A DNA stretch of 64,000 nucleotides, from assembly GCF_003150835.1 (NCBI RefSeq), contig NZ_CP029479.1, forward strand, positions 2,393,501-2,457,500, given 5' to 3'. Origin of the DNA: Phenylobacterium parvum. GTDB lineage: Bacteria > Pseudomonadota > Alphaproteobacteria > Caulobacterales > Caulobacteraceae. The position numbers were made by a program, and so were the translations under genes. Each line of letters begins with the position of its first letter. Position 1 is the first letter of the stretch. Positions 21,928 through 29,867 of the stretch are shown here, one piece after another. The notes beneath the pieces are model-generated. The model had not been told where the DNA came from. It searched no databases and saw only the letters and a program-made list of their open reading frames with translations.

Positions 21928-23052
21928 TCAGAAAAGGAGGCGGGCGAGCTTCTTGCGGTGGAAGGCGGCGTCGCCGAACTGGGCCGCATGCCAGATGGCC
22001 CGGCGGCGATAGAGCTGGGCGTCGCAGTCCCAGGTGAAGCCGAAGCCTCCGTGGAACTGGATCGCCCGGTCGGCGGCGAAGCTGTAGGCGACGTCAGCGG
22101 CGGCCTTGGCCATGCGCACGGCGATCTCGCCGGTCCCCTGCTCGTTGAAGCAGTGGGCGGCGCTGTAGAGGTGCGACCGGGCCTGCTCGTAGCGGGTGTA
22201 AGCGTCGACGATGGGGTGCTTCAGCGCCTGGTAGGAGCCGATCACCTTGCCGAACTGGGTGCGGGTGCGCAGGTAGTCCAGGGTGTAGTCGATGCAGGCC
22301 TGGGTCCCGCCCACCATGTCGGCGGCGGCCAGGAGATTGGCCACCAGGTGGATGTGCTCGAGAGCGGCGCCTGCGCGGTCCGGGTCGAGAAGCCGGTCGG
22401 CATCCAGGACGATCCCGTCGAGGGCGAGGGCGAAGGACCTGCGGGTCTCGTCGATCACCGTCTCCCGGCGAAGGGCGCCGGAGGGCAGGTCCTCGGGCGT
22501 CAGGAGCACCAGGGCGGGGGCGCCGTCCAGGCGGACCGAGGCGATGATCCGGCGGGCCTCGGCGGCGTCGGTGACCAGGATCTTCCGGCCGGACAGGGCC
22601 AGCCGACCGTCAGGCCGTCGCGTCGCGGTGCAGCCGATGGTCTCCGGCTCCCAGTCGGTGTCCAGCTCGGCCAGGGCCAGGGTGGCCGCCTCGCCGGCGG
22701 CGATCCGCGGCAGGGCCTCCCGCTTCTGGTCCTCGGTCCCGCCGGCGATCAGGGCCTGGGCGGCGAGGGTGGTCGAGACGAAGGGCCCCGCCATGAGCCG
22801 CCGGCCCATCTGCTCCACCAGGGGAACGACCTCGGCGAGGCCAAGTCCAGAGCCGCCGTAGGCCTCCGGAATGGCCACGCCCAGCCAGCCGAGGTCGCCC
22901 AGCTCGGCCCAGACTGCAGGGTCGTGGCCAGCCTCGGCCTCCATGAGGCGGCGAACCGTCGCCACGGGGGACCGCCGCTGGCAGAAGTCCGTCGCGACCT
23001 CGAGGAGGGTCGCCTGGTCCTCGGAAAACCCGATCCTTCCCAGATCCTTCAT
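21928..23052 (-). CDS. acyl-CoA dehydrogenase, small partner subunit (second pair)
   Basis: Acyl-CoA dehydrogenase of 374 residues. The N-terminus IGFSEDQATLLEVATDFC and the C-terminal RTQFGKVIGSYQALKH and QFHGGFGFTWDCD segments identify the family. Its ATG has GGGAGG upstream and lies 14 bases after the larger dehydrogenase. A longer in-frame extension upstream overlaps the partner gene and is not used. It is the same arrangement as at 8206-10480, and the pair is followed directly by the acyl-CoA ligase. The QFHGG motif is conserved, while the central beta domain is weakly conserved, as expected for one half of a heteromeric enzyme. Confidence 0.9.
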   Translation of the reverse strand: MKDLGRIGFSEDQATLLEVATDFCQRRSPVATVRRLMEAEAGHDPAVWAELGDLGWLGVAIPEAYGGSGLGLAEVVPLVEQMGRRLMAGPFVSTTLAAQALIAGGTEDQKREALPRIAAGEAATLALAELDTDWEPETIGCTATRRPDGRLALSGRKILVTDAAEARRIIASVRLDGAPALVLLTPEDLPSGALRRETVIDETRRSFALALDGIVLDADRLLDPDRAGAALEHIHLVANLLAAADMVGGTQACIDYTLDYLRTRTQFGKVIGSYQALKHPIVDAYTRYEQARSHLYSAAHCFNEQGTGEIAVRMAKAAADVAYSFAADRAIQFHGGFGFTWDCDAQLYRRRAIWHAAQFGDAAFHRKKLARLLF

Positions 23053-23066
23053 CGCCCTCGCCTCCC

Positions 23067-24275
23067 TTACGACTTCGGCAGGCCGAGCACGTGCTCGCCG
23101 ACGATGTTGGCCTGGATCTGGGAGGTGCCCCCGCCGATCGTGGCCGAGAAGGAATTGAGGTAGTTGCGCGCCCACAGGCCATTGTCCGCAGCCTCGGGCT
23201 CGTCGACATAGTAGGCGCCCCGGGCGCCCGTCAGCTGGACGGCGAAGTCATTGAGGCGCCGGGACATCTCCGTGCCCATGAGCTTGGAGGCCAGGGGGAT
23301 GCCCTGGGGGCGGTCGGCGATCAGTTCGGGCACCTGGGTGCGCTGTCCATTGAGGGTCAGGGCCTGGATCTCCATGAGGAAGCCGACCATCTCGTCGGCG
23401 ACCAGGGGATCCTCCAGGACGGGCCGGCCGCCACGCGTTGTCCGCTGGGCCAGGTCGAAGACGTCGAACGCGTTGGCGCCAACAGAGACATAGCCGCCGG
23501 CCTGCCCGCCCCGGGCCCCGCGCTCGTACTCGAGGGTGCGCATGGCCACCTTCCAGCCGCCACCCTCGGGGCCCACGAGGCCGTCGACGGGGGCCTTGGC
23601 GTCGGTGAAGAAGGTCTGGGTGAAGCCGTGTTCGCCGGTCAGCTTGCGGATCGGGACGGTCTCGATCCCCGGCGCCTTCATGGGCATGAGGAAGAAGCTC
23701 AGGCCGTCATACTTGCGCTCAGTGGAGGGATCAGTCCGGGCCAGCAGGATCATGTACCTGGCGTAGCGGCCCAGGGTGGTCCAGATCTTCGAGCCGTTGA
23801 CCACATAGTGGTCGCCATTGCGCACCGCCCGGGTCTGGGCCGAGCCCAGGTCCGAGCCGTGGCCCGGTTCGGAGAAGCCCTGGCACCAGATGTCCTCGGC
23901 CGAGAGGATGCCCTTGAGGTAAGCCGCCTTCTGCGCCTCGGTCCCCATCTCCAGGATCAGGGGACCCGCCCAGTTGATGCCGATGGCGTTCAGCATGATC
24001 GGGCCGTGGTGCTTGCGCATGGCCCGGGTGGCGGCGCTCTGGAAGGCCTGGGACAGGCCGCCGCCGCCGTAGGCCTTCGGCCAGGCCGCGCCCAGGTAGC
24101 CCGCTTCCCAGACCTTGTTCTGCCAGTCGCGCAGGAAGTGGAACTGCTTGTCGGTCCCGACCTCCATGAAGGTCAGGGGCAGCATGAAGCCGGGGTCGCG
24201 GACAACGTTCTCGGCGAACCAGGCGTCGGCCTGCTCGGCAAAGGCGGCGAGGTCCTTGGGATCAACTGTGCTCAT
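23067..24275 (-). CDS. acyl-CoA dehydrogenase, large partner subunit (second pair)
   Basis: Acyl-CoA dehydrogenase of 402 residues. Flavin-contacting strands are WCQGFSEPGHGSDLGS and GSKIWTTLGRYA; FMEVGTDKQ and LRDWQNKVW lie in the first helical domain. Near the C-terminus, ATIGGGTSQIQ replaces the YEGT segment that carries the catalytic Glu in medium-chain enzymes, as in the other pair. Promoter-proximal gene of the minus-strand acyl-CoA operon, it is preceded by the palindrome ACCGTCCGGT about 42 bases before the ATG, which may be an operator for a TetR-type regulator. Substrate unknown. Confidence 0.92.
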   Translation of the reverse strand: MSTVDPKDLAAFAEQADAWFAENVVRDPGFMLPLTFMEVGTDKQFHFLRDWQNKVWEAGYLGAAWPKAYGGGGLSQAFQSAATRAMRKHHGPIMLNAIGINWAGPLILEMGTEAQKAAYLKGILSAEDIWCQGFSEPGHGSDLGSAQTRAVRNGDHYVVNGSKIWTTLGRYARYMILLARTDPSTERKYDGLSFFLMPMKAPGIETVPIRKLTGEHGFTQTFFTDAKAPVDGLVGPEGGGWKVAMRTLEYERGARGGQAGGYVSVGANAFDVFDLAQRTTRGGRPVLEDPLVADEMVGFLMEIQALTLNGQRTQVPELIADRPQGIPLASKLMGTEMSRRLNDFAVQLTGARGAYYVDEPEAADNGLWARNYLNSFSATIGGGTSQIQANIVGEHVLGLPKS

Positions 24276-24316
24276 GGTCTCACTCCCGGGGCGGGGCCCC
24301 TCACTGTAACGGGCAT

Positions 24317-24326
24317 ACCGTCCGGT
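24317..24326. promoter_or_regulatory. ACCG-TC-CGGT palindrome upstream of the acyl-CoA operon
   Basis: A perfect ACCG/CGGT inverted repeat with a 2-base centre lies between the GST stop and the acyl-CoA dehydrogenase start. TetR-type regulators of acyl-CoA genes often use short GC palindromes of this kind. It is short enough to occur by chance in this base composition. Confidence 0.35.
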
Positions 24327-24949
24327 CAGTCCGCCCGGAGGGCCTGCTTCTCGCGGGCCCTGAGGAAGGCCGGACGTTCCTTGAGGCGCTCAAGATAGTC
24401 GCGGCTGCGGGGCTTGTAGCGCTCGGCGAGGCCCAGGGTCTCGCCGAGGAAAAGGGCGTAGTGGACCGCGATGTCCGCCATGGTGAAACGGCCCGCGCAG
24501 AGGAACTCCCGGTCCTCCAGGGCCGCCTCGACGCTGCGCAGACGCGAGAGGTACCAGACCGTGTAGTCTTCGGCCGCCTGCGGCAGGCGGCGCTCCTTTG
24601 GCTCGAGCCGGGTGTAGCGAAGCACGATCGTCTGGGGAAAGGTCAGGGTCGCGTCGCTCCGGTACATCCAGTTGAGGTACTCGCCGTAGGCCGGCTCGGA
24701 GGGATCGACCCGCAGGTCGGTGGGCGCGAGCTTCTCGCCCAGATAGTGGCAGATGCCCGTGGACTCGGTGAGGGTGACCTCGCCGTCGACGAAGGTCGGG
24801 ACGGTGCCCAGGGGATTGATGTTGAGGTAGCCGGGATAGGTCGCCCGGGGCGGGAAAGCCATGTTGACCAGCTCGTAGTCGGCGCCCAGCTCCTCCAGCG
24901 CCCAGAGGGGGCGCAGGGAACGGGCGTCGGCGCAGTGATAGAGCTTCAT
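24326..24949 (-). CDS. glutathione S-transferase family protein
   Basis: Soluble GST of 207 residues, the usual length. The thioredoxin-like N-domain reads MKLYHCADARSLRPLWALEE with the active-site serine at about residue 11, then the cis-Pro segment GTVPTFVDG and the glutathione-binding LTESTGICHYL. The helical C-domain follows from about residue 90. The ATG has GGGGAGG upstream. It would conjugate or transfer glutathione to an electrophile, or act in an isomerisation or ether-cleavage step. It lies upstream of the acyl-CoA operon on the same strand and divergent from moxR. Confidence 0.9.
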   Translation of the reverse strand: MKLYHCADARSLRPLWALEELGADYELVNMAFPPRATYPGYLNINPLGTVPTFVDGEVTLTESTGICHYLGEKLAPTDLRVDPSEPAYGEYLNWMYRSDATLTFPQTIVLRYTRLEPKERRLPQAAEDYTVWYLSRLRSVEAALEDREFLCAGRFTMADIAVHYALFLGETLGLAERYKPRSRDYLERLKERPAFLRAREKQALRAD

Positions 24950-25019
24950 GGGCCTCCCCGGACTCTTCGGTCGCTCCATACACCTTATTCAAATTTCGCC
25001 GGCACGAAAGGGATCACGG

Positions 25020-25048
25020 TTGGTCTGGGCCGTTCTGTCCGGTAATGC
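25020..25048 (+). promoter_or_regulatory. possible promoter for the moxR-VWA genes
   Basis: TTGGTC and TAATGC are separated by 17 bases, ending 54 bases before the MoxR start. The match to a housekeeping promoter is moderate. Confidence 0.4.
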
Positions 25049-25102
25049 TCGAACCAGACTGGACATGAACAGGACCCGCGCGCAGCGGGCGGGGGAGACC
25101 AT

Positions 25103-26065
25103 ATGACGGACGGGGCGAAGCAGAAGGAGACGCCAGCGGGCCTGGCCTCGGTGGAGGCGGTGACGCAGATGCTGGCGGGGACCGGCTACATCGCCACGCC
25201 GGAGATCGCCACGGCGGTCTACCTGGCCCACCACCTGCGCAAGCCTGTCCTCATCGAAGGCCCCGCCGGGGTCGGCAAGACCGACCTCGCCCGCTCGGTC
25301 GCCATCGGCCTGGACCAGCCCCTGATCCGGATGCAGTGCTACGAGGGCCTGGACGAGTCCAAGGCCCTGTACGAGTGGAAGTACGGCAAGCAGCTCCTCT
25401 ACACCCAGATCCTGAAGGACAAGATCGGCCACCTGGTCGAGGACGCCGACAGCCTGGACGAGGCCCTGCACAAGCTGACCGGCTTCCAGGACATCTTCTT
25501 CTCCCGGGACTTCCTCGAGCCGCGGCCCCTCCTGAAGGCCATGGAGCAGTCGACCGGCTCGGTCCTGCTGATCGACGAGATCGACAAGTCCGACGAGGAG
25601 TTCGAGGCCCTGCTGCTGGAGGTGCTGTCGGACTACCAGGTGACCGTGCCGGAGATCGGCACCATCGCCGCCCAAGTGCCGCCCCTGGTGGTGCTGACCT
25701 CCAACGCCACGCGGGAGCTGGGCGACGCCCTGAAGCGCCGCTGCCTGCACCTCCACATCGACTTCCCCGATGCGGACCTGGAGGCGCGGATCGTCCGCAC
25801 ACGGGTGCCCGAGGTGACCGAGCGGCTGCTGGAGCGGCTGGTCGACTTCGTCCAGGCGGTGCGGGGCGAGAACATCCGCAAGCTGCCGTCGATCAGCGAG
25901 ACCATCGACTGGGCCCGGACCCTGATCCTGCTGCACGCGGACTCCCTGGACCCGGCCCTGGTGCGCTCGACCCTCAATGTCATCCTCAAGCGCCAGTCGG
26001 ACATCGCCGAGGTGGCGGGCAAGGTGGAGGCCCTGCTGGCGGGCGGGGACAAGGCCAGCCGCTGA
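25103..26065 (+). CDS. MoxR-family AAA+ ATPase
   Basis: AAA+ ATPase of 320 residues, the MoxR size. Walker A is GPAGVGKT at 53-60, Walker B LLIDEIDK at 155-162, and sensor 1 lies in LVVLTSNATRELGDAL; the arginine-rich sensor 2 region is near DLEARIVRTR. MoxR proteins act with a VWA-domain partner as chaperones that insert cofactors into or activate metalloenzymes, in the cytoplasm. The partner follows at once, with its ATG overlapping this stop codon by 1 base (TGATG). The ATG of moxR has GGGGGAGA upstream. The enzyme served is not identified; the CoxD/CoxE system of carbon monoxide dehydrogenase is the closest named parallel. Confidence 0.92.
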   Translation: MTDGAKQKETPAGLASVEAVTQMLAGTGYIATPEIATAVYLAHHLRKPVLIEGPAGVGKTDLARSVAIGLDQPLIRMQCYEGLDESKALYEWKYGKQLLYTQILKDKIGHLVEDADSLDEALHKLTGFQDIFFSRDFLEPRPLLKAMEQSTGSVLLIDEIDKSDEEFEALLLEVLSDYQVTVPEIGTIAAQVPPLVVLTSNATRELGDALKRRCLHLHIDFPDADLEARIVRTRVPEVTERLLERLVDFVQAVRGENIRKLPSISETIDWARTLILLHADSLDPALVRSTLNVILKRQSDIAEVAGKVEALLAGGDKASR

Positions 26066-27480
26066 TGGAGCGGACCCTCACCCGCTACATCCGCGCCCTC
26101 CGGTCCGCCGGCGCCGGGGTCTCGACCACCGAGGCCATGGATGCGGCGCGGACCGTGGATGTCGTGGGCTGGGAGGACCGGGGCGTCCTGAAGACCGCCC
26201 TGGGGACGGTTCTGGCCAAGTCCGTCGAGGAAAAGGCCATCCACGAACAGCTGTTCGAACTCTACTTCAGCCGGGAAGCGGCCTCGGCCGCCGCGGCGGA
26301 GGGACAGCCCGGCGAAGGCGGCGATCCCGACACCGGACGACCCGGCGACGGGGAGGCCGGCGCGGATCCCCAGTCCGGTGACGCCGAGGGAGGTGAAGGC
26401 GGCGAGGGGGGCGATCCTGTGGAGGCCCTGTCGGCGCTGGCGCAGGGCAAGAACCCCGGACAACTGGCCATGGCCCTGGAGCGGGCCGCCGCCGCCGCAG
26501 GGGTGGACGAGATCCGCTTCGCCACCCAGTCGGGATATTTCGTCCGCAAGATGATGGAGCAGATGGGCGTCGAGGCCCTGGAGGCCCGGCTCATGGAGGC
26601 CCTCTCCCGGCGCACCCCCGAGGGCGAGGCGGAGGCCGAGGGGCTGATCGGGACGCGCTCGGCCCTGCAGAAACAGGCCCGCGCCTTCGTCGAGGCCCGG
26701 TTCGAGATCTACGGGAAGTCGGCGCAGGACGCCTTCATGAACGAGATCCTGGCCGAACGCAGCTTCGGCGCCCTGGGGCGCAGCGACACCGAGCGCATGC
26801 GGGCTCTGGTCGAGCGCATGGCCAAGCGGCTGGCGGTGCGGCACGCCCGTCGCCGGAAGGTGAAGGACCGGGGGCGGCTGGACGTCCGCCGCACCCTAAG
26901 GGCCAACGCCGGGCACGACGGCGTGCCCTTCGACATCATCTGGAAGATCCGGCGCAAGGACCGGCCCAAGATCGTGGCGGTCTGCGACGTCTCTGGCTCG
27001 GTGGCCCAGTATGTCCGCTTCCTCCTGCTCTTCCTCCACGCCCTGAAGGAAAAGGTCACCGACCTCGAGACCTTCGCCTTCTCGGCCCACCTGGCCGATG
27101 TCAGCCGGCCGCTGGAGACCCTGCCCTTCGAGACCGCCATGCGGGCCATCGTCGACGAGGTGGGCTCGGGCGGGACCGACTATGGCGCGGCCTTCCTCGA
27201 GCTCGACCGTGACTTCGGCGAGGTCATCGACCGACGGACCACCGTGCTGGTGCTGGGCGACGGCCGCTCGAACTATTCGAACCCCCGCCTGGACGTCTTC
27301 AAGCAGATCGCCGACCAGGCCAAGCGGCTGGTCTGGCTGTGCCCGGAGCCGGCGACGAACTGGGGGTCGGGAGACAGCTGCCTCCTGGAATACCGGCCCT
27401 TCTGCACCCTGCTCACCCACTGCTCGACCGTCACCGACCTGGAGCGGGCGCTCGACGAAATCCTGATGGCCTACGACTAG
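26065..27480 (+). CDS. CoxE-like VWA-domain protein
   Basis: VWA protein of 471 residues, partner of the MoxR ATPase upstream. Order of parts: helical N-terminus (1-70), a Gly/Asp/Glu-rich flexible linker (75-118), a charged helical section (120-270), then the VWA domain with the metal-ion-dependent adhesion site DVSGS at 308-312, a second site residue in the GGTDYG loop and DGRSNY further on. CoxE-type proteins work with MoxR ATPases in maturing metal-containing enzymes. The start overlaps the moxR stop by 1 base, so the two are translated together. No signal peptide. The long acidic linker is unusual only in length. Confidence 0.9.
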   Translation: MERTLTRYIRALRSAGAGVSTTEAMDAARTVDVVGWEDRGVLKTALGTVLAKSVEEKAIHEQLFELYFSREAASAAAAEGQPGEGGDPDTGRPGDGEAGADPQSGDAEGGEGGEGGDPVEALSALAQGKNPGQLAMALERAAAAAGVDEIRFATQSGYFVRKMMEQMGVEALEARLMEALSRRTPEGEAEAEGLIGTRSALQKQARAFVEARFEIYGKSAQDAFMNEILAERSFGALGRSDTERMRALVERMAKRLAVRHARRRKVKDRGRLDVRRTLRANAGHDGVPFDIIWKIRRKDRPKIVAVCDVSGSVAQYVRFLLLFLHALKEKVTDLETFAFSAHLADVSRPLETLPFETAMRAIVDEVGSGGTDYGAAFLELDRDFGEVIDRRTTVLVLGDGRSNYSNPRLDVFKQIADQAKRLVWLCPEPATNWGSGDSCLLEYRPFCTLLTHCSTVTDLERALDEILMAYD

Positions 27481-27492
27481 GAGACCCGACCC

Positions 27493-28284
27493 ATGAAGGT
27501 TCAGGGAAAGATCATCATCGTCACCGGCGGCGCCGATGGCATCGGCGCGGCCCTCTGCCGGCGCTTCGCCCGGGAGGGGGCGGCCCACGTGGCCGTGGTC
27601 GACCTCAACGCCGAGGGCGCGGCGAAGGTGGCCGCCGAGATCGGCGGCTCGTCCTTTGGCGTGGACGTCTCGGACCCGGCGGCCGTGGAGGCGATGGTCC
27701 GGGCGGTGGAGGCCGCGCACGGGCGTATCGACCTCTTCTGCCAGAACGCCGGCGTGGGCGGCGGTGAGCCGGACCCCGACAACGCCGCCTCGGCGCCGGA
27801 CGCGGTCTGGAACCGGGCCTGGGGCGTCAATGTCATGGCCCATGTCTACGGCGCCCGCGCCGCCCTGCCCGGCATGATCGCCCGGGGCGAGGGCTACATC
27901 CTGAACACCGTTTCGGCGGCGGGCCTGCTGTCGCAGATCGGCAGCGCCGTCTACTCCACCACCAAGCACGCGGCCATCGGCTTTGCTGAGAGCCTGGCCA
28001 TCGCCCAGGGCGACCTGGGGATCAAGGTCTCGGTCCTCTGCCCCCAGGGCGTGGATACGGCCATGCTGAGGGCCGGCGGCGGGCAGGAGCAGCCCCAGAA
28101 CCTGGATGGGGTCCTGTCGCCTGACGACGTGGCTGAGGCGGTGGTGAAGGGACTGGAGGCCGAGAGCTTCCTGATCCTGCCCCACGAGATCGTCCGCACC
28201 TACATGCAGCGCAAGACGGCCGACTATGACCGCTGGCTGGGCGGCATGCGCAGGCTGCGGTCGAAAGTGCTGGGCCGGGCCTGA
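27493..28284 (+). CDS. short-chain dehydrogenase/reductase
   Basis: Classical SDR of 263 residues. The NAD(P)-binding motif is TGGADGIG, the second glycine-rich element is CQNAGVG, and the catalytic Ser/Tyr/Lys set is in NTVSAAG and YSTTKHA (YxxxK). Asp in VAVVDLNAEG after the second strand suggests NAD(H) over NADP(H). It would interconvert an alcohol and a ketone. The ATG has AGGAGA overlapping the VWA stop codon, so it is probably read with the moxR-VWA genes although its function is not obviously linked. Confidence 0.9.
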   Translation: MKVQGKIIIVTGGADGIGAALCRRFAREGAAHVAVVDLNAEGAAKVAAEIGGSSFGVDVSDPAAVEAMVRAVEAAHGRIDLFCQNAGVGGGEPDPDNAASAPDAVWNRAWGVNVMAHVYGARAALPGMIARGEGYILNTVSAAGLLSQIGSAVYSTTKHAAIGFAESLAIAQGDLGIKVSVLCPQGVDTAMLRAGGGQEQPQNLDGVLSPDDVAEAVVKGLEAESFLILPHEIVRTYMQRKTADYDRWLGGMRRLRSKVLGRA

Positions 28285-28297
28285 CCCCGGGCCCGGA

Positions 28298-28768
28298 TCA
28301 GGAGAAGCCGATCCAGCGGCCCGCCACGGCCGTGGTCAGCCACAGGCAGGTCGAGAGGGCGCCGACGGCGAAGCTGAAGGCTCCGCCGCGGGGATTGCGC
28401 GCGATCAGGGCCCGGCGGGCCGTGAAGGCCAGCAGCAGGCCAAGGGTCAGGGTGATCATCTTCAGGAAAAAGGCCGGCCGGTCATAGAGCTTCACCGCCT
28501 CGGAGATCCCGAGAAGCACGCCGGTCGTCAGCATAAGGGTCAGGGCCCCCAGGAACCAGGCTCGGGCGCCCTGCTCCACCTCGGCGATGGACTGGCGGGT
28601 CAGGCCCGCGCCCATCAGCCTCAGGTCGACCACGAAGAGCGAGCCGCCCAGGATGGCGAGGCCCACAAGGTGGACCGCCTCGATCACCGGGAAGAGCCAG
28701 AGGGACTCCCGGATCGCAGCCGACAGGGCCGTGGCCTCGATGGCCTCGCAGAGGGCGTACAGGCTCAT
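28298..28768 (-). CDS. DUF6644-type membrane protein, second of a tandem pair
   Basis: Small integral membrane protein of 156 residues with about four hydrophobic helices. It is clearly related to the gene just upstream: both carry ESLxxxxxxExxH near residue 20 followed by VDLRLMG/IDLRVLG. The conserved Glu and His within the first helix could bind a metal or heme, but this is speculation. Its ATG overlaps the upstream stop by 4 bases (ATGA), so the two are translated together and probably form a heterodimer. No function is established for the family, as far as I know. Inner-membrane location is predicted. Confidence 0.75.
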   Translation of the reverse strand: MSLYALCEAIEATALSAAIRESLWLFPVIEAVHLVGLAILGGSLFVVDLRLMGAGLTRQSIAEVEQGARAWFLGALTLMLTTGVLLGISEAVKLYDRPAFFLKMITLTLGLLLAFTARRALIARNPRGGAFSFAVGALSTCLWLTTAVAGRWIGFS

Positions 28769-29316
28769 GGCGTGAAGCTCCGGCAGGCGGAAACCGCGGA
28801 GATGAAGGCCGGCTGGGGCTTGTCGCAGTCGAACCAGTTGTAGGCGATGAACCGGCCGAAGAAGATCACGCCGATCCAGAGGCACAGGGAGGCCAGGGCC
28901 GAGAAGCGGGCGCGGGCCGGGGCCGGCCCCATGTCCCACGCCCCCGGAGAGAGGCCGTAGGCCCTGTGGAAGCGCCAGACGTTCAGCCCCGCCAGCAACA
29001 GCAGAAGCATCTTCGCCCGGAACCAGAAGCTGTGGAAGGTGCGCTCGGGGATGGCGTAGAACAGCAGCGCCCCGGTTACGATCAGGATGACGAAGCCCAG
29101 GACCGTCCAGGGAAGGAGCCGGCGCAGGACCTGGGACACGGGAACCCGACCGAGGGCCAGGCCCAGCACCCTCAGGTCGATCATGGCGATCGTTCCCACG
29201 AACAGGGTGATGGACACCACGTGGGTCGTCTCCACGATGGCGTACATGTACAGCGACTCGTGAAGCGCAATGCTCCCGGGCGTTGTGGCCAGCCAGGCGA
29301 CGAAGGCGTCAATCAT
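28765..29316 (-). CDS. DUF6644-type membrane protein, first of a tandem pair
   Basis: Integral membrane protein of 183 residues with about four helices and a short soluble tail ending in FDCDKPQPAF. The first helix holds ESLYMYAIVETTH and is followed by MIDLRVLGLALG, shared with the downstream paralogue. Tandem duplication followed by divergence explains the pair. It belongs to a four-gene minus-strand set with a DUF6152-like protein (27 bases upstream) and a secreted 280-residue protein. The set looks like one membrane and periplasmic system of unknown role. Confidence 0.75.
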   Translation of the reverse strand: MIDAFVAWLATTPGSIALHESLYMYAIVETTHVVSITLFVGTIAMIDLRVLGLALGRVPVSQVLRRLLPWTVLGFVILIVTGALLFYAIPERTFHSFWFRAKMLLLLLAGLNVWRFHRAYGLSPGAWDMGPAPARARFSALASLCLWIGVIFFGRFIAYNWFDCDKPQPAFISAVSACRSFTP

Positions 29317-29343
29317 CGGCTCAGGGTATCCGTCGGGGTGAAC

Positions 29344-29805
29344 CTAGCGACGACGATCACCGGGATCCGCGCCATCCTTGGGCGCCCCGGTGCCGGAGGA
29401 GCCCATGAAGACCCGACGGCCATCCGTGAAAGTCACGTCGCGCCCGTTGGCCTTGCAGGCCGGGGCGCAGGCCTTGTCCTTGGACTGGTAACCCCTGACG
29501 ATCACAGCGGTCCCGGGCTTGAGGGAGTCCCGAGAAAGGCCGGAACGGAGAAGGGTGTTGGGCGTGCCGCCCTCGACCATCCAGACCTGCGCGCCGCCGC
29601 CGGCCTTGGGAACCGCGACATGGACCCAGGCGTGGGGGTTGATCCACTCGACCTTGGTGACCGTCCCGCGCAGCAGGACCGGGGCGTTGCCATCGAACTC
29701 GGCGGCGAAGGCGTGGTGGGCGTCGGCCTCACCCGCAACGCCGGCGATGGACAGTCCCGCGACGGCGGCGAGGGCGGCGAGGGCTTTCGAGGGGCTCTGG
29801 ATCAT
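29344..29805 (-). CDS. secreted DUF6152-like protein
   Basis: Exported protein of 153 residues. The signal peptide runs to about residue 29 (hydrophobic LAALAAVAGLSIAGVAGEA), and the mature protein begins with HHAFAAEFD, a His pair typical of this family. The body VLLRGTVTKVEWINPHAWVHV looks like a small beta barrel (OB-like). Two cysteines, in KACAPACKANG, may form a disulfide or bind a metal. The C-terminus is Gly/Asp/Arg-rich and poorly conserved. The ATG has GGAGA upstream; an upstream in-frame extension is rejected because it lacks a signal. Second gene of a four-gene set; function unknown. Confidence 0.75.
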   Translation of the reverse strand: MIQSPSKALAALAAVAGLSIAGVAGEADAHHAFAAEFDGNAPVLLRGTVTKVEWINPHAWVHVAVPKAGGGAQVWMVEGGTPNTLLRSGLSRDSLKPGTAVIVRGYQSKDKACAPACKANGRDVTFTDGRRVFMGSSGTGAPKDGADPGDRRR

Positions 29806-29867
29806 GGTCGGGTCTCCGGGAGGATCGTCTGGCGGATGGCGGCTTAGGGCAGCGTTTCGACGGCGTC

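Noticed and set aside
20349..22037. Long plus-strand frame opposite the acyl-CoA ligase
   Set aside because: The minus strand carries every adenylate-forming ligase motif; this is its shadow.
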